From positions 232,120 through 296,119 of the IMG/VR virus record IMGVR_UViG_3300035698_035366: 64,000 nt of DNA, one strand, 5' to 3'. Position 1 is the first letter of the stretch, and each line of letters begins with the position of its first letter. This stretch comes from a virus. Below the pieces are notes generated by a model. It did no database searches. It saw only the letters and a list, made by a program, of their open reading frames with translations, and was not told the DNA's origin. Shown here piece after piece: positions 15,850-22,217 of this stretch. Position numbers and translations under genes: made by a program.

Positions 15850-15913
15850 GCCGTCGTCTAAAAGAAAGGACGCCCCCGTTGAGGGGGAAATGGTGGGTGC
15901 GAGTCCCCTCGGC
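15850..15913 (+). tRNA. Degenerate tRNA-Gln-like element
   Basis: GCCG/CGGC acceptor remnant, D-arm GTC/GAC, anticodon-like arm CCCC-CGTTGAG-GGGG (TTG, but G at 33), T-loop TGCGAGT. Pairing is too poor for a confident functional tRNA. Confidence 0.35.
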
Positions 15914-15939
15914 AAAGTGCTTCTTACATAAATAGTTAT

Positions 15940-16164
15940 ATGAGATACGAACACATCATACAAGAAGAACCAGTTATATCAAGTTGGATTTCAGATCTAA
16001 CGTATGATGATGGTGACGTGATCATGGCATTAAATTCAGGGCGTGAATATCAAATACAAGATGTTCCGTTAGATGTTTATGAATCATGGATGGAATATGG
16101 TTCAAAAGGTCAATTTTGGCACGGGTATATCCGTGGTATGTACCAAGTTTGGCGAATTGCTTAA
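15940..16164 (+). CDS. KTSC-domain protein
   Basis: 74 residues. ISSWISDLTYDDGDVIMALN, then a GREYQIQDVPLDVYESWM segment and SKGQFWHGYIRGMYQVWRI match the KTSC domain (small domain also found at the C-terminus of some lysyl-tRNA synthetases and in stand-alone phage proteins). Its role is unknown; the location between tRNAs may be meaningful or chance. Confidence 0.8.
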   Translation: MRYEHIIQEEPVISSWISDLTYDDGDVIMALNSGREYQIQDVPLDVYESWMEYGSKGQFWHGYIRGMYQVWRIA

Positions 16165-16192
16165 ATTTACAATACAATTATACTTATACTGA

Positions 16193-16266
16193 TCCTAGCG
16201 GTCCCTGTCGGCAAGGGAGCGGCGCTGTTAACGCCGTTGTTCCAGGTTCGAGCCCTGGGCTAGGAG
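16193..16266 (+). tRNA. tRNA-Asn (GTT)
   Basis: Acceptor TCCTAGC/GCTAGGA, anticodon arm CGGCG-CTGTTAA-CGCCG, T-loop TTCGAGC, discriminator G, CCA encoded. G34, a queuosine-type tRNA. Confidence 0.9.
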
Positions 16267-16271
16267 CCAAA

Positions 16272-16400
16272 TTTGTTCAGACCTGATTTGCAAGTCAACT
16301 GAACATCGCTCGGACGATGGGCTTCATGAGCTTATCACATGCGAATTAAAATGGCTTTAACTGCGGCCGCGGTTGACTCCAGGAGATTTGCTTCCGAGCA
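16272..16400 (+). ncRNA. Hairpin-rich segment, unknown
   Basis: GTTCAG/CTGAAC encloses TGA/TCA with a GCA-like loop; CATCG/CGATG, GCTCGG/CCGAGC (long range) and TTGCT-TCCG-AGCAA follow. No complete tRNA fold. Confidence 0.35.
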
Positions 16401-16409
16401 ACCAATTAT

Positions 16410-16490
16410 GCGACGCGTAGGCGAGAAGGTTCTGCCGCTGGGCTTCCACCCCAGTCCGAAAGGTGTAGGGTTCGATTCCCTCGCGTCGCT
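16410..16490 (+). tRNA. tRNA-Gly (TCC)
   Basis: Acceptor GCGACGC/GCGTCGC, anticodon arm CTGGG-CTTCCAC-CCCAG, T-loop TTCGATT, discriminator T, CCA encoded. Variable region is longer than usual. Confidence 0.85.
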
Positions 16491-16501
16491 CCAATATAAT
16501 T

Positions 16502-16661
16502 TTCTCTGTAGCTTAATGATCTTCATTGATGACGGTTCCGACGGGAACGGAATGAAGGCCGCAAGGCGTTGCAATGGTCTAGAACATTGTGTTAGTCGCC
16601 GATAAAAGGGCAGAGCGCCACCCGCGGAGGTTGGAGGTAGGGTTCAATTCCCTTAGAGAAT
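16502..16661 (+). tRNA. tRNA-like gene with ~83-nt insertion and a CTA loop
   Basis: TTCTCTG/TAGAGAA acceptor, D-stem GCTT/GAGC and T-loop TTCAATT frame a 160-nt element. About 83 nt are inserted in the D-loop, bounded by GAT at both ends (16518 and 16601). The insert folds into CTTCATT/AATGAAG, GCC-GCAA-GGC and CAATG-GTCTAGAA-CATTG (16572-16589); the last displays CTA after T in an 8-nt loop, like an amber-reading anticodon. The alternative anticodon arm (16618-16634) lacks T33. Confidence 0.45.
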
Positions 16662-16668
16662 TTAGTTT

Positions 16669-16739
16669 GCTCCTGTGATGTTCTGGGAACATATCCGGCT
16701 GTCTACCGGACGAGGTGGGTTCAATTCCCATCAGGAGCG
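16669..16739 (+). tRNA. tRNA-Asp (GTC)
   Basis: Acceptor GCTCCTG/CAGGAGC, anticodon arm TCCGG-CTGTCTA-CCGGA, T-loop TTCAATT, discriminator G, CCA encoded. Confidence 0.9.
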
Positions 16740-16745
16740 CCAATT

Positions 16746-16818
16746 GGGCGTGTGGTGAAGCGGTTAACACAGTGGATTGTCTATCCACCATTCGCAGGTT
16801 CAAGTCCTGTCACGCTCG
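16746..16818 (+). tRNA. tRNA-Asp (GTC), second copy
   Basis: Acceptor GGGCGTG/CACGCTC, anticodon arm GTGGA-TTGTCTA-TCCAC, T-loop TTCAAGT, discriminator G, no CCA (CAA follows). Confidence 0.88.
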
Positions 16819-16868
16819 CAAAGCTTAAATACTAAATAGTATATAATAATATTATTGAGGTTTAAATT

Positions 16869-17537
16869 ATGCGATTAAATGAAATAGACGCAAAACGTCC
16901 AGATCAAAGACATCCTGATGTAGAATACGAAGAGGTTCCAAAAAAGAAATCAGAACCTGATGTGATCGACAGCGTTATCGCATACCTTTCTGGCGGAGAA
17001 TCAGGAGCATACACAAAGCTTGCAAAAAGATTCAAAGATATAAAGGACGCTGAGGCGCAACTTATCGAGAATAAAAATAAATTAAATGCAGAACTAAAAG
17101 AAAACGTTGATAATTTATTTCCAGAAGCCGACGATATTTTTACAAGAGTTGTTGATACCGCGTCATTAGTTATTAAAATTGGGAAAGCAGAAAAAGCTCA
17201 CCAGATTGATAGATTTGATGCAGAAGGTTATATCAAAGAAATTGAAAAAATGTTTCCGGAGTTAACTGAATCTTTTAAAACAGTCCGTGAAAAATTTACC
17301 ACAGTTCAAGAGATTGCTGCAAAATCTCCCAAGCTTTTAACTCCCAAGTTGAAAGATAAAGGTGACGACAAGATTAAGAAAACAACAAAAACCGAAACCG
17401 TTATTTACGAAGGAATCGGCGAAAGATTTTCTCAGTATCTTCAAGCAGTTGCTAATAAAATCGGAAGGCTTCTTAGTAATTGGGACAAGAAATATGCAGA
17501 TATCAATTCAAGATTAGAATCTGCTATTGCAAATTAA
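16869..17537 (+). CDS. Unknown helical protein
   Basis: 222 residues, mostly helical and charged, with a predicted coiled coil around residues 60-85 (DAEAQLIENKNKLNAELKEN). Starts MRLNEIDAKRPDQRHPD with GAGG upstream. Flanked by tRNAs on both sides. No catalytic motif. Confidence 0.65.
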   Translation: MRLNEIDAKRPDQRHPDVEYEEVPKKKSEPDVIDSVIAYLSGGESGAYTKLAKRFKDIKDAEAQLIENKNKLNAELKENVDNLFPEADDIFTRVVDTASLVIKIGKAEKAHQIDRFDAEGYIKEIEKMFPELTESFKTVREKFTTVQEIAAKSPKLLTPKLKDKGDDKIKKTTKTETVIYEGIGERFSQYLQAVANKIGRLLSNWDKKYADINSRLESAIAN

Positions 17538-17560
17538 TCAAATACATATTATAATATTAT

Positions 17561-17651
17561 ACTTGGCGTAGCTCAGGGATGCTTGATAAGCAGGGTAGAG
17601 CAGCCGCGCGAGAACAGCGGTGTGACGGTGGTTCGAAACCATCCCCAAGTA
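17561..17651 (+). tRNA. tRNA-like gene with D-loop hairpin insertion
   Basis: Acceptor ACTTGGC/CCCAAGT, D-stem GCTC/GAGC, T-loop TTCGAAA. The D-loop carries an extra hairpin TGCTT-GAT-AAGCA. The anticodon stem GCCGC/GCGGT holds a 9-nt loop without a clear T33, so identity is unassigned. Discriminator A. Confidence 0.5.
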
Positions 17652-17660
17652 CAAAATAAT

Positions 17661-17736
17661 GCCCTTGTGGTCAAATTGGAAAAGGCGCTCGGTTTAGGTC
17701 CGAGAGATTTTGCAGGTTCGAGTCCTGCCAGGGGCA
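17661..17736 (+). tRNA. tRNA-Leu (TAG)
   Basis: Acceptor GCCCTTG/CAGGGGC, anticodon loop TTTAGGT, T-loop TTCGAGT, discriminator A, CCA encoded; short variable region. Confidence 0.88.
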
Positions 17737-17747
17737 CCAGAAATTAT

Positions 17748-17818
17748 ATCCTTGAGGTCCAGGGAATGGACACCTCCTTGTCCGGGAGGAGATCACCACT
17801 TCGATGTGGTCAAGGATG
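17748..17818 (+). tRNA. tRNA-Asp-like (GTC)
   Basis: Acceptor ATCCTTG/CAAGGAT, D-stem GTCC/GGAC, anticodon arm CCTCC-TTGTCCG-GGAGG, T-arm ACCAC/GTGGT with a 6-nt loop TTCGAT, discriminator G, CCA encoded. Position 37 is C and the T-loop is one base short. Confidence 0.6.
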
Positions 17819-17822
17819 CCAA

Positions 17823-17893
17823 GCTTAGAAGTGGATGGGAATTGACACCTTGTTACTCTCCCAGGTAATGTAGGATGCAAGCCACGCTAGGCG
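17823..17893 (+). ncRNA. tRNA-sized structured element, unassigned
   Basis: GCTTAG/CTAGGC outer helix, TGGGA (17836)/TCCCA (17859) and ACC/GGT interleaving inside, plus a GATGCAAGC stretch like the atypical T-loops. No clear anticodon arm. Confidence 0.3.
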
Positions 17894-17902
17894 TAAAATT
17901 AT

Positions 17903-17977
17903 GCATCTGTATCCCTGTCCGCTGCGAACGGATTGAAAGGTAATTGGATCATGCACGTTCGAATCGTGTCAGGTGCG
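17903..17977 (+). tRNA. tRNA-Arg (GCG), no D-arm
   Basis: Acceptor GCATCTG/CAGGTGC, anticodon arm GTCCG-CTGCGAA-CGGAT, T-arm GCACG-TTCGAAT-CGTGT, discriminator G, CCA encoded. Only 7 nt separate the acceptor from the anticodon stem, so there is no D-arm. The variable region is 19 nt and contains TAATTGGAT, which resembles a D-loop. Confidence 0.75.
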
Positions 17978-18014
17978 CCAAAACAAATAGGTGAACGGTA
18001 GTAGCCTTTGATGT

Positions 18015-18058
18015 GCGGATGGAGTTCGATTCTCCTACTGGATGGGTTCGACTCCCAC
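18015..18058 (+). other. Two orphan T-arm-like hairpins
   Basis: GGAG-TTCGATT-CTCC and TGGG-TTCGACT-CCCA follow each other with no matching 5' tRNA halves. They are probably tRNA remnants. Confidence 0.35.
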
Positions 18059-18063
18059 CCGGG

Positions 18064-18132
18064 CTTGGTTTAGCAAAACATCATACGCGAGAGCGTGTCG
18101 CGTCAACATTGGTCGATCCAACGGAAACCAAG
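18064..18132 (+). ncRNA. Structured RNA, unknown
   Basis: CTTGGTTT (18064-18071)/AAACCAAG (18125-18132) encloses ACGCGA-GAGCGTG-TCGCGT and TTGG-TCGAT-CCAA. Three-way junction without tRNA consensus loops. Confidence 0.35.
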
Positions 18133-18158
18133 GATTGAATGGCGCACTTTTATTTTAT

Positions 18159-18234
18159 GCGTCTGTATGCCGCCGGTTTTCGAGACCGGAGAAAGCTAAC
18201 TGGACACATGCGGGTTCGACTCCTGCCAGGCGCG
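18159..18234 (+). tRNA. tRNA-Arg (TCG), no D-arm
   Basis: Acceptor GCGTCTG/CAGGCGC, anticodon arm CCGGT-TTTCGAG-ACCGG, T-arm GCGGG-TTCGACT-CCTGC, discriminator G, CCA encoded. As in the GCG gene at 17903, only 7 nt (18166-18172) precede the anticodon stem. A 20-nt variable region includes GCTAACTGGAC, like a D-loop with GG. Confidence 0.75.
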
Positions 18235-18253
18235 CCAAGTTATAAATACTTAC

Positions 18254-18922
18254 ATGATATATAATGAATTATTAGAAGGCCGCGACGCATCACTTTGGCA
18301 TGGTATACAAATGAAGTATGCCCATGAGATTCTATCTAATATGAAAATAGAAGGTCGAACAACTCAAAGATATTGGCCTGACGGAATGCGGAGAAGAGAA
18401 GATGATCCAGACTATGAAGATAGCTTTTGGATGAAAGGCATTTCAACAACTCGTGATCCGTTATATGCATCTAGTTGGGGAAGCTTAGTTTTAGAATTAG
18501 ATCAAGCAGCGATAACACGGAATTACAAAATTGTTCCGTATAGCTGGGGATTCCATATGAAGGGTGCCAGCACTAAGAGAGAACGAGAAGAATTTATTAT
18601 TCTGTCGATGACTGGCAAGTCTATGAAAGATTATGAAAAAATATCAAATGATTCCATGCAAACTGATAACCCAACAAGTGCAATGAATTTATGGTATGCC
18701 CCAGAAGGAAAAGCATTAGATTTGAACAAATGCTTAAAAGGTGTATACATATCGGATTCAACATTTGAAATATATGGCGAAGATAATGATGAGATACAAT
18801 ACATCATGAAACATCCAAAATTCAAAGGATTGCTTCCAAGCACTATTCGTTCGGACAATCCAGAAAAGAAAGCTGCACGTAAAGAATTACGTGACCGAAT
18901 TAATAGTCAAATCAAAAATTAA
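18254..18922 (+). CDS. ADP-ribosyltransferase-like protein
   Basis: 222 residues. Three landmarks of the ADP-ribosyltransferase fold appear in order: LWHG at residues 14-17, the STT motif in MKGISTTRDPLYA (residues ~60-72) and an ExE pair in KREREEFII (residues 108-116). The fold transfers ADP-ribose from NAD to a target; phages such as T4 use such enzymes to modify host proteins. Similarity is at motif level only and the C-terminal 70 residues are unassigned. Located between tRNA-Arg and tRNA-His. Confidence 0.5.
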   Translation: MIYNELLEGRDASLWHGIQMKYAHEILSNMKIEGRTTQRYWPDGMRRREDDPDYEDSFWMKGISTTRDPLYASSWGSLVLELDQAAITRNYKIVPYSWGFHMKGASTKREREEFIILSMTGKSMKDYEKISNDSMQTDNPTSAMNLWYAPEGKALDLNKCLKGVYISDSTFEIYGEDNDEIQYIMKHPKFKGLLPSTIRSDNPEKKAARKELRDRINSQIKN

Positions 18923-18934
18923 ATTCTATATTAT

Positions 18935-19008
18935 GGTGAGCATGGTGTAGTGGTTGCACAACAGACTGTGACTCTGTTAGAGTTGGGTTCGATTCCCACT
19001 GTTCACCC
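18935..19008 (+). tRNA. tRNA-His (GTG)
   Basis: Acceptor GGTGAGC/GTTCACC, anticodon arm ACAGA-CTGTGAC-TCTGT, T-loop TTCGATT, discriminator C, CCA encoded. The base before position 1 is T, so the usual G-1 is not encoded. Confidence 0.9.
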
Positions 19009-19068
19009 CCACAGTTTGACAACATGACAAATATACTGTATATTTATTTTGTAATTATATGGGATTGA

Positions 19069-19581
19069 ATGATGTCTACTGTTATTTGGTATAAAGGAAA
19101 ATTATATTCCGATAGTCGGGTTACGAATGACTTATTAAATACGGAAACAGGTGATCTAGTAGATAGAATAATTGGAAAAGGTAAGAAACTTTTCCGCCAT
19201 CCCAAGAAAAATAAAATTTATGGTGTTACTGGTACGCTTGAAGGATTCGCTGATTTCAAAAGTCGTGGATATAAAGGATCATTGCGCTGGGGTACTGAAT
19301 CTTCATCGAAAACTTTGGTCATTGAATGGGATGGCGAACATTTGATTGGATGGGTTTACAAGGAAAAATATATCAAATGGCTTAGGATTTACATTTCCAA
19401 GTTTGTAAAAACAAAATATAATTGGAAGGATGCTCCAGAATTCAAGATATCAATGGGATCTGGTACCGAATATGCTAGTGAAATGTTAGATTACGGGTGT
19501 TCAATTAGAGAAGCAATTCAATATGCATCGGATCGAGATGAATATACCGACGATGAAGTTGTTACGTTAGAATTAGAATAA
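19069..19581 (+). CDS. Ntn-hydrolase (proteasome/HslV-like) protein
   Basis: 170 residues. The N-terminus (STVIWYKGKLYSDSRVT), KLFRHPKKNKIYGVTGTLEG and the C-terminal helix SMGSGTEYASEMLDYGCSIREA follow the proteasome-beta/HslV-like pattern seen in phage proteins: a strand bearing D-S-R near residue 15, a glycine-rich turn and the GSG-x-Y-A helix. Such proteins may be peptidases, but the nucleophile is not clear here. A second ATG at 19072 could also be the start. Confidence 0.7.
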   Translation: MMSTVIWYKGKLYSDSRVTNDLLNTETGDLVDRIIGKGKKLFRHPKKNKIYGVTGTLEGFADFKSRGYKGSLRWGTESSSKTLVIEWDGEHLIGWVYKEKYIKWLRIYISKFVKTKYNWKDAPEFKISMGSGTEYASEMLDYGCSIREAIQYASDRDEYTDDEVVTLELE

Positions 19582-19582
19582 T

Positions 19583-19654
19583 GGTCTGTTAGTACAGTGG
19601 CTAGTACCCCCGCCTGATGAGCGGGTAACTCCAGTTCGAATCTGGAACGGACCA
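19583..19654 (+). tRNA. tRNA-Ile (GAT)
   Basis: Acceptor GGTCTGT/ACGGACC, anticodon arm CCCGC-CTGATGA-GCGGG, T-loop TTCGAAT, discriminator A, CCA encoded. Begins one base after the upstream stop codon. Confidence 0.92.
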
Positions 19655-19681
19655 CCAAAAAGGTTTGTAAGATAATCCTAT

Positions 19682-19749
19682 AGCGAGTTGGCCTGGGGCC
19701 GCGCAGTGTTTTGAGCTCTGCTGGGAGGGATCGTAACCTTCACCCGCTG
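19682..19749 (+). tRNA. Small tRNA-like gene, ATCGTAA T-loop
   Basis: Acceptor AGCGAGT/ACCCGCT (six pairs), compact D-arm GGCC-TGG-GGCC, GCAG/CTGC anticodon-like arm with an 11-nt loop, T-stem GAGGG/CCTTC with loop ATCGTAA. Identity unassigned. Confidence 0.4.
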
Positions 19750-19760
19750 CTAAAATTTAT

Positions 19761-19834
19761 GGGCTTGTAGCTTAGTTGGCTAAAGCATTCGGTTGATAAC
19801 CGAAAGACCGCTGGTTCGAGTCCAGCCAGGCCCA
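19761..19834 (+). tRNA. tRNA-Ile (GAT), second copy
   Basis: Acceptor GGGCTTG/CAGGCCC, anticodon arm TTCGG-TTGATAA-CCGAA, T-loop TTCGAGT, discriminator A; CCC follows instead of CCA. Confidence 0.92.
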
Positions 19835-19851
19835 CCCAATTTTTTAATCAT

Positions 19852-19924
19852 GGTCTTGTAGTGTTAGCGGCAAGCACGCTGGTTTTGTATTCCAGTAGCC
19901 GGAGTTCGAATCTCCGCGGGACCT
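19852..19924 (+). tRNA. tRNA-Thr (TGT)
   Basis: Acceptor GGTCTTG/CGGGACC, anticodon loop TTTGTAT (one T-T mismatch above it), T-loop TTCGAAT, discriminator T, CCA encoded. Confidence 0.8.
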
Positions 19925-19939
19925 CCAATTAGAAGCTTT

Positions 19940-20011
19940 GCCCTTAAAGCATATAAGGTGATGCACGGCTCCCGTAAAGCTGTGAACCACGTTCGAGTCG
20001 TGGTAAGGGCA
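19940..20011 (+). tRNA. tRNA-Thr (CGT), C33
   Basis: Acceptor GCCCTTA/TAAGGGC, D-arm GCAT/ATGC with GG in the loop, anticodon stem CGGCT/AGCTG, T-arm CCACG-TTCGAGT-CGTGG, CCA encoded. The anticodon loop CCCGTAA has C instead of the near-universal T33. Confidence 0.7.
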
Positions 20012-20020
20012 CCAATTTAT

Positions 20021-20094
20021 TGCGGAGTGGAGCAGTGGTCAGCTCGTCGGTCTCATAAGCCGAAGGTCGAAGGTTCGAATCCTTCCTCACGCAA
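20021..20094 (+). tRNA. tRNA-fMet-like (CAT)
   Basis: Body TGGAGCAGTGG and loop CTCATAA resemble initiator tRNA. Position 1 is T facing A72, so the 1-72 pair is formed, and a bulged A lies in the 3' acceptor strand. The three G-C anticodon pairs of initiators are not intact. CCA encoded. Confidence 0.65.
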
Positions 20095-20106
20095 CCAAAC
20101 AAAAAT

Positions 20107-20184
20107 CCTCCGGCCGCTGGGACGGGTTGTGGTCTTCTAAGCCCTTGTCTTTGAACTAGCTAGGTTCGATTCCTAGACGGAGGA
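20107..20184 (+). tRNA. D-armless tRNA-like gene, anticodon unclear
   Basis: Acceptor CCTCCGG/ACGGAGG (six pairs), GGGTT/AGCCC arm with an 11-nt loop, T-arm CTAGG-TTCGATT-CCTAG, discriminator A, CCA encoded. Only 10 nt separate acceptor and anticodon stem, so it may share the D-armless layout of the Arg genes. Confidence 0.5.
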
Positions 20185-20248
20185 CCAACAATTTGTTGAT
20201 TATTTTTCTATCATGTTGTATAGTAAATTCTTACTATAAGGAAATAAA

Positions 20249-20869
20249 ATGGCCAAGACTATCGACGTACAGAAAATTGTAACAAATTTTCCACAATCAA
20301 GTTTAACATTATATCCAAGGACTAGAACACCTGGATATGATAATGATTCAAGCGAACAATTAATTACAATATTATGTGCTGGCCCCTGGGTTCCTGCTAG
20401 ACAGAACCAGGTTAAAGCTCAAGCGTTGGAATGGTATCGATCGAATAATGTTTCCGACCTGCGCGAACTAAACTTGGTTAATGTTAAGGCTGAAAATCCT
20501 TATCCGTTATTTTGGCAAAAGAAGTTGTTATATAATATAATTGCAACTTGCCAAACATCATTTTATACGTTCAACCAACACGTTGAAAAATGGCGATCAG
20601 ACCAAATACCAAAAAGAGCTATTCTAGATTTTTTCGATTTTTGTGGTGTTGGTGAATCCGGAACAAAAATTTCTTGGTCATTCGTCAGGGACCATTTAGA
20701 TCATGATGGTTTTCCGATTGATAGATGGGTGCGTCGTGGTTTGAAATATTTTGATTTGCCTATTGACGCCCATTATATCATCGAAGCGTGTAATGAAGGC
20801 GGTGTTAACGTTTCGAAATTTAACTACGATATCAAAGCTTTTGCTAGGATGAACAAATTAACTGGATAA
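20249..20869 (+). CDS. Possible HhH-type DNA glycosylase-like protein
   Basis: 206 residues. The segment FCGVGESGTKISWSFVRDHL followed by GFPIDRWVRRGLKYFDLP has the layout of helix-hairpin-helix base-excision glycosylases: a glycine hairpin, a lysine (K140) and an aspartate (D158). Overall similarity is weak. Its neighbour at 21004 is a DNA-repair glycosylase, which makes a repair role plausible. Confidence 0.4.
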   Translation: MAKTIDVQKIVTNFPQSSLTLYPRTRTPGYDNDSSEQLITILCAGPWVPARQNQVKAQALEWYRSNNVSDLRELNLVNVKAENPYPLFWQKKLLYNIIATCQTSFYTFNQHVEKWRSDQIPKRAILDFFDFCGVGESGTKISWSFVRDHLDHDGFPIDRWVRRGLKYFDLPIDAHYIIEACNEGGVNVSKFNYDIKAFARMNKLTG

Positions 20870-20870
20870 T

Positions 20871-20940
20871 GCCTTGACCGACTGGACCGGAGTTTGGCCT
20901 CCTAAGCTAAAACCTGCAGGTTCGAATCCTGCTCAGGGCA
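20871..20940 (+). tRNA. tRNA-Arg (CCT)
   Basis: Acceptor GCCTTGA/TCAGGGC, anticodon arm TTGGC-CTCCTAA-GCTAA, T-arm GCAGG-TTCGAAT-CCTGC, discriminator A, no CCA encoded. Confidence 0.85.
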
Positions 20941-21003
20941 CGAAAAATAACATTTGATAATGAAATAATAATATGTTAAATTATGTTTTGATAGGAGAAC
21001 AAA

Positions 21004-21417
21004 TTGACACGTATTAACATCGTTCCACCCACCGAACTTACTGACCAGCATCTTGTTGCTGAGTACAGAGAAATTTTTATGGTGGGTCCTTCCTTACAAA
21101 GAAGTATTAAAAGCAAGGCTGGGGTGCATGGTATACCGAATCGCTATACCTTAAACAAAGGGCATGTTAAGTTCTTCTATAATAAGGGAAAATATCTGCA
21201 TAACCGGTATTTATCCTTAATAGCAGAAATGAGAGATCGCGGAATGAATCCAAATCCAGATCGTGTTTTTTCGGTTGATCATTTTCCAGATCCATATTAT
21301 AATGACTGGTGTCCAGAAGACGGTGATTTCGACATTGTCCGAGATAGGATTCGGCTTCGGATTTCGGAACGACCCGGGTGGTATAAACGTAACGGAAAAA
21401 AGATTGAGAAGGTGTAA
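21004..21417 (+). CDS. denV: Pyrimidine-dimer DNA glycosylase (endonuclease V)
   Basis: 137 residues from a TTG start preceded by AGGAG. It aligns along its length with T4 endonuclease V: MTRINIVPPTELTDQHLVAE at the start, with catalytic Thr2 and Glu23 in place (AEYRE), then GHVKFFYNKGKYLHNRYLSL and the C-terminal RPGWYKRNGKKI. The enzyme cuts the glycosyl bond at UV-induced cyclobutane dimers and nicks the strand, protecting phage DNA. Confidence 0.95.
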   Translation: MTRINIVPPTELTDQHLVAEYREIFMVGPSLQRSIKSKAGVHGIPNRYTLNKGHVKFFYNKGKYLHNRYLSLIAEMRDRGMNPNPDRVFSVDHFPDPYYNDWCPEDGDFDIVRDRIRLRISERPGWYKRNGKKIEKV

Positions 21418-21418
21418 A

Positions 21419-21832
21419 ATGGCTGTTTTCAAATTAACCGGAACTGATGCAACTGATGACGAGCAGAAAAGAGGATCATTTATTAATGCCATAGCTCGCA
21501 GTTTGGAGGCTGTTAAGGAACACCCGGCTCTTAACGAATCAGCCCACCAAGCGAATGTTCAAGATATTCAAGATGAAGTTGTTGCGTTTACCGGGTTTAA
21601 GATTAAGACGACAAATCGAAAATCGAATTATTACGAGACTCATCGATTTGATATTAAGGGATTTAATGTCCCCGGAACGTCTCTAAAGTTTGATTGTTGT
21701 TACCAGATGAATTTTACCCAAAAGAACGCTATTGCGTTGGAAAGCCATTTGGTGGCAGTATTTCCGAATCTTAAGATTAACGTTAGTTTTGGTGATGGTA
21801 AGGCACGTTTTGTTGTTCATGTTTGCCTGTAA
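21419..21832 (+). CDS. Unknown protein downstream of denV
   Basis: 137 residues from the ATG overlapping just past the denV stop. Contains FTGFKIKTTNRKSNYYETHR and a C-terminal strand pair (INVSFGDGKARFVVHVC). No recognised family. Confidence 0.6.
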   Translation: MAVFKLTGTDATDDEQKRGSFINAIARSLEAVKEHPALNESAHQANVQDIQDEVVAFTGFKIKTTNRKSNYYETHRFDIKGFNVPGTSLKFDCCYQMNFTQKNAIALESHLVAVFPNLKINVSFGDGKARFVVHVCL

Positions 21833-21835
21833 AGG

Positions 21836-21863
21836 TTGACATTGATCTATATGATGTTAAAAT
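21836..21863 (+). promoter_or_regulatory. Sigma70-type promoter
   Basis: TTGACA (21836-21841), 16-bp spacer ending TGT, TAAAAT (21858-21863). Drives the gene at 21920. Confidence 0.7.
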
Positions 21864-21919
21864 AATACATAACGAATAACGTTTACGAATTGTTATAATT
21901 TTTGGAAAGGATGATGGTT

Positions 21920-22132
21920 ATGAGTCTTGAGATCGTCGACGTTTATCAGACGTCAGTTGGTTATTTTCGAACTCTTGAAGAGGCATCTCGGAAGAAGAAT
22001 TGTCCAAAAACCACGGGTGGTGGATGGCGTGAACCCAACGTCAGAGAGATGCCCAAAATGGTATCAGCGTTGATTGATATCGATACCCAAAGGGTATTCC
22101 GATTGGAGAATATTGATCTAATAGTCGAATAA
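21920..22132 (+). CDS. Small unknown protein
   Basis: 70 residues from the ATG 9 bases after GGAAAGG (two earlier ATGs are too close to the ribosome site). Begins MSLEIVDVYQTSVGYFRTL. No motif recognised. Confidence 0.55.
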   Translation: MSLEIVDVYQTSVGYFRTLEEASRKKNCPKTTGGGWREPNVREMPKMVSALIDIDTQRVFRLENIDLIVE

Positions 22133-22157
22133 TATTCGACAATTTTCTGAGATAAGG

Positions 22158-22185
22158 TTGACAGCCTGTCAATTTATGCTATAAT
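22158..22185 (+). promoter_or_regulatory. Sigma70-type promoter
   Basis: TTGACA (22158-22163), 16-bp spacer ending TGC, TATAAT (22180-22185). Drives the AAA ATPase gene. Confidence 0.88.
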
Positions 22186-22217
22186 TATGGCATAAGCAAA
22201 CAACAGGAGATCGAAAC

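Noticed and set aside
16086-17828. Open frames running through tRNA-Asn, tRNA-Gly and tRNA-Leu regions
   Set aside because: They consist of translated tRNA sequence, change with each tRNA and lack ribosome-binding sites.
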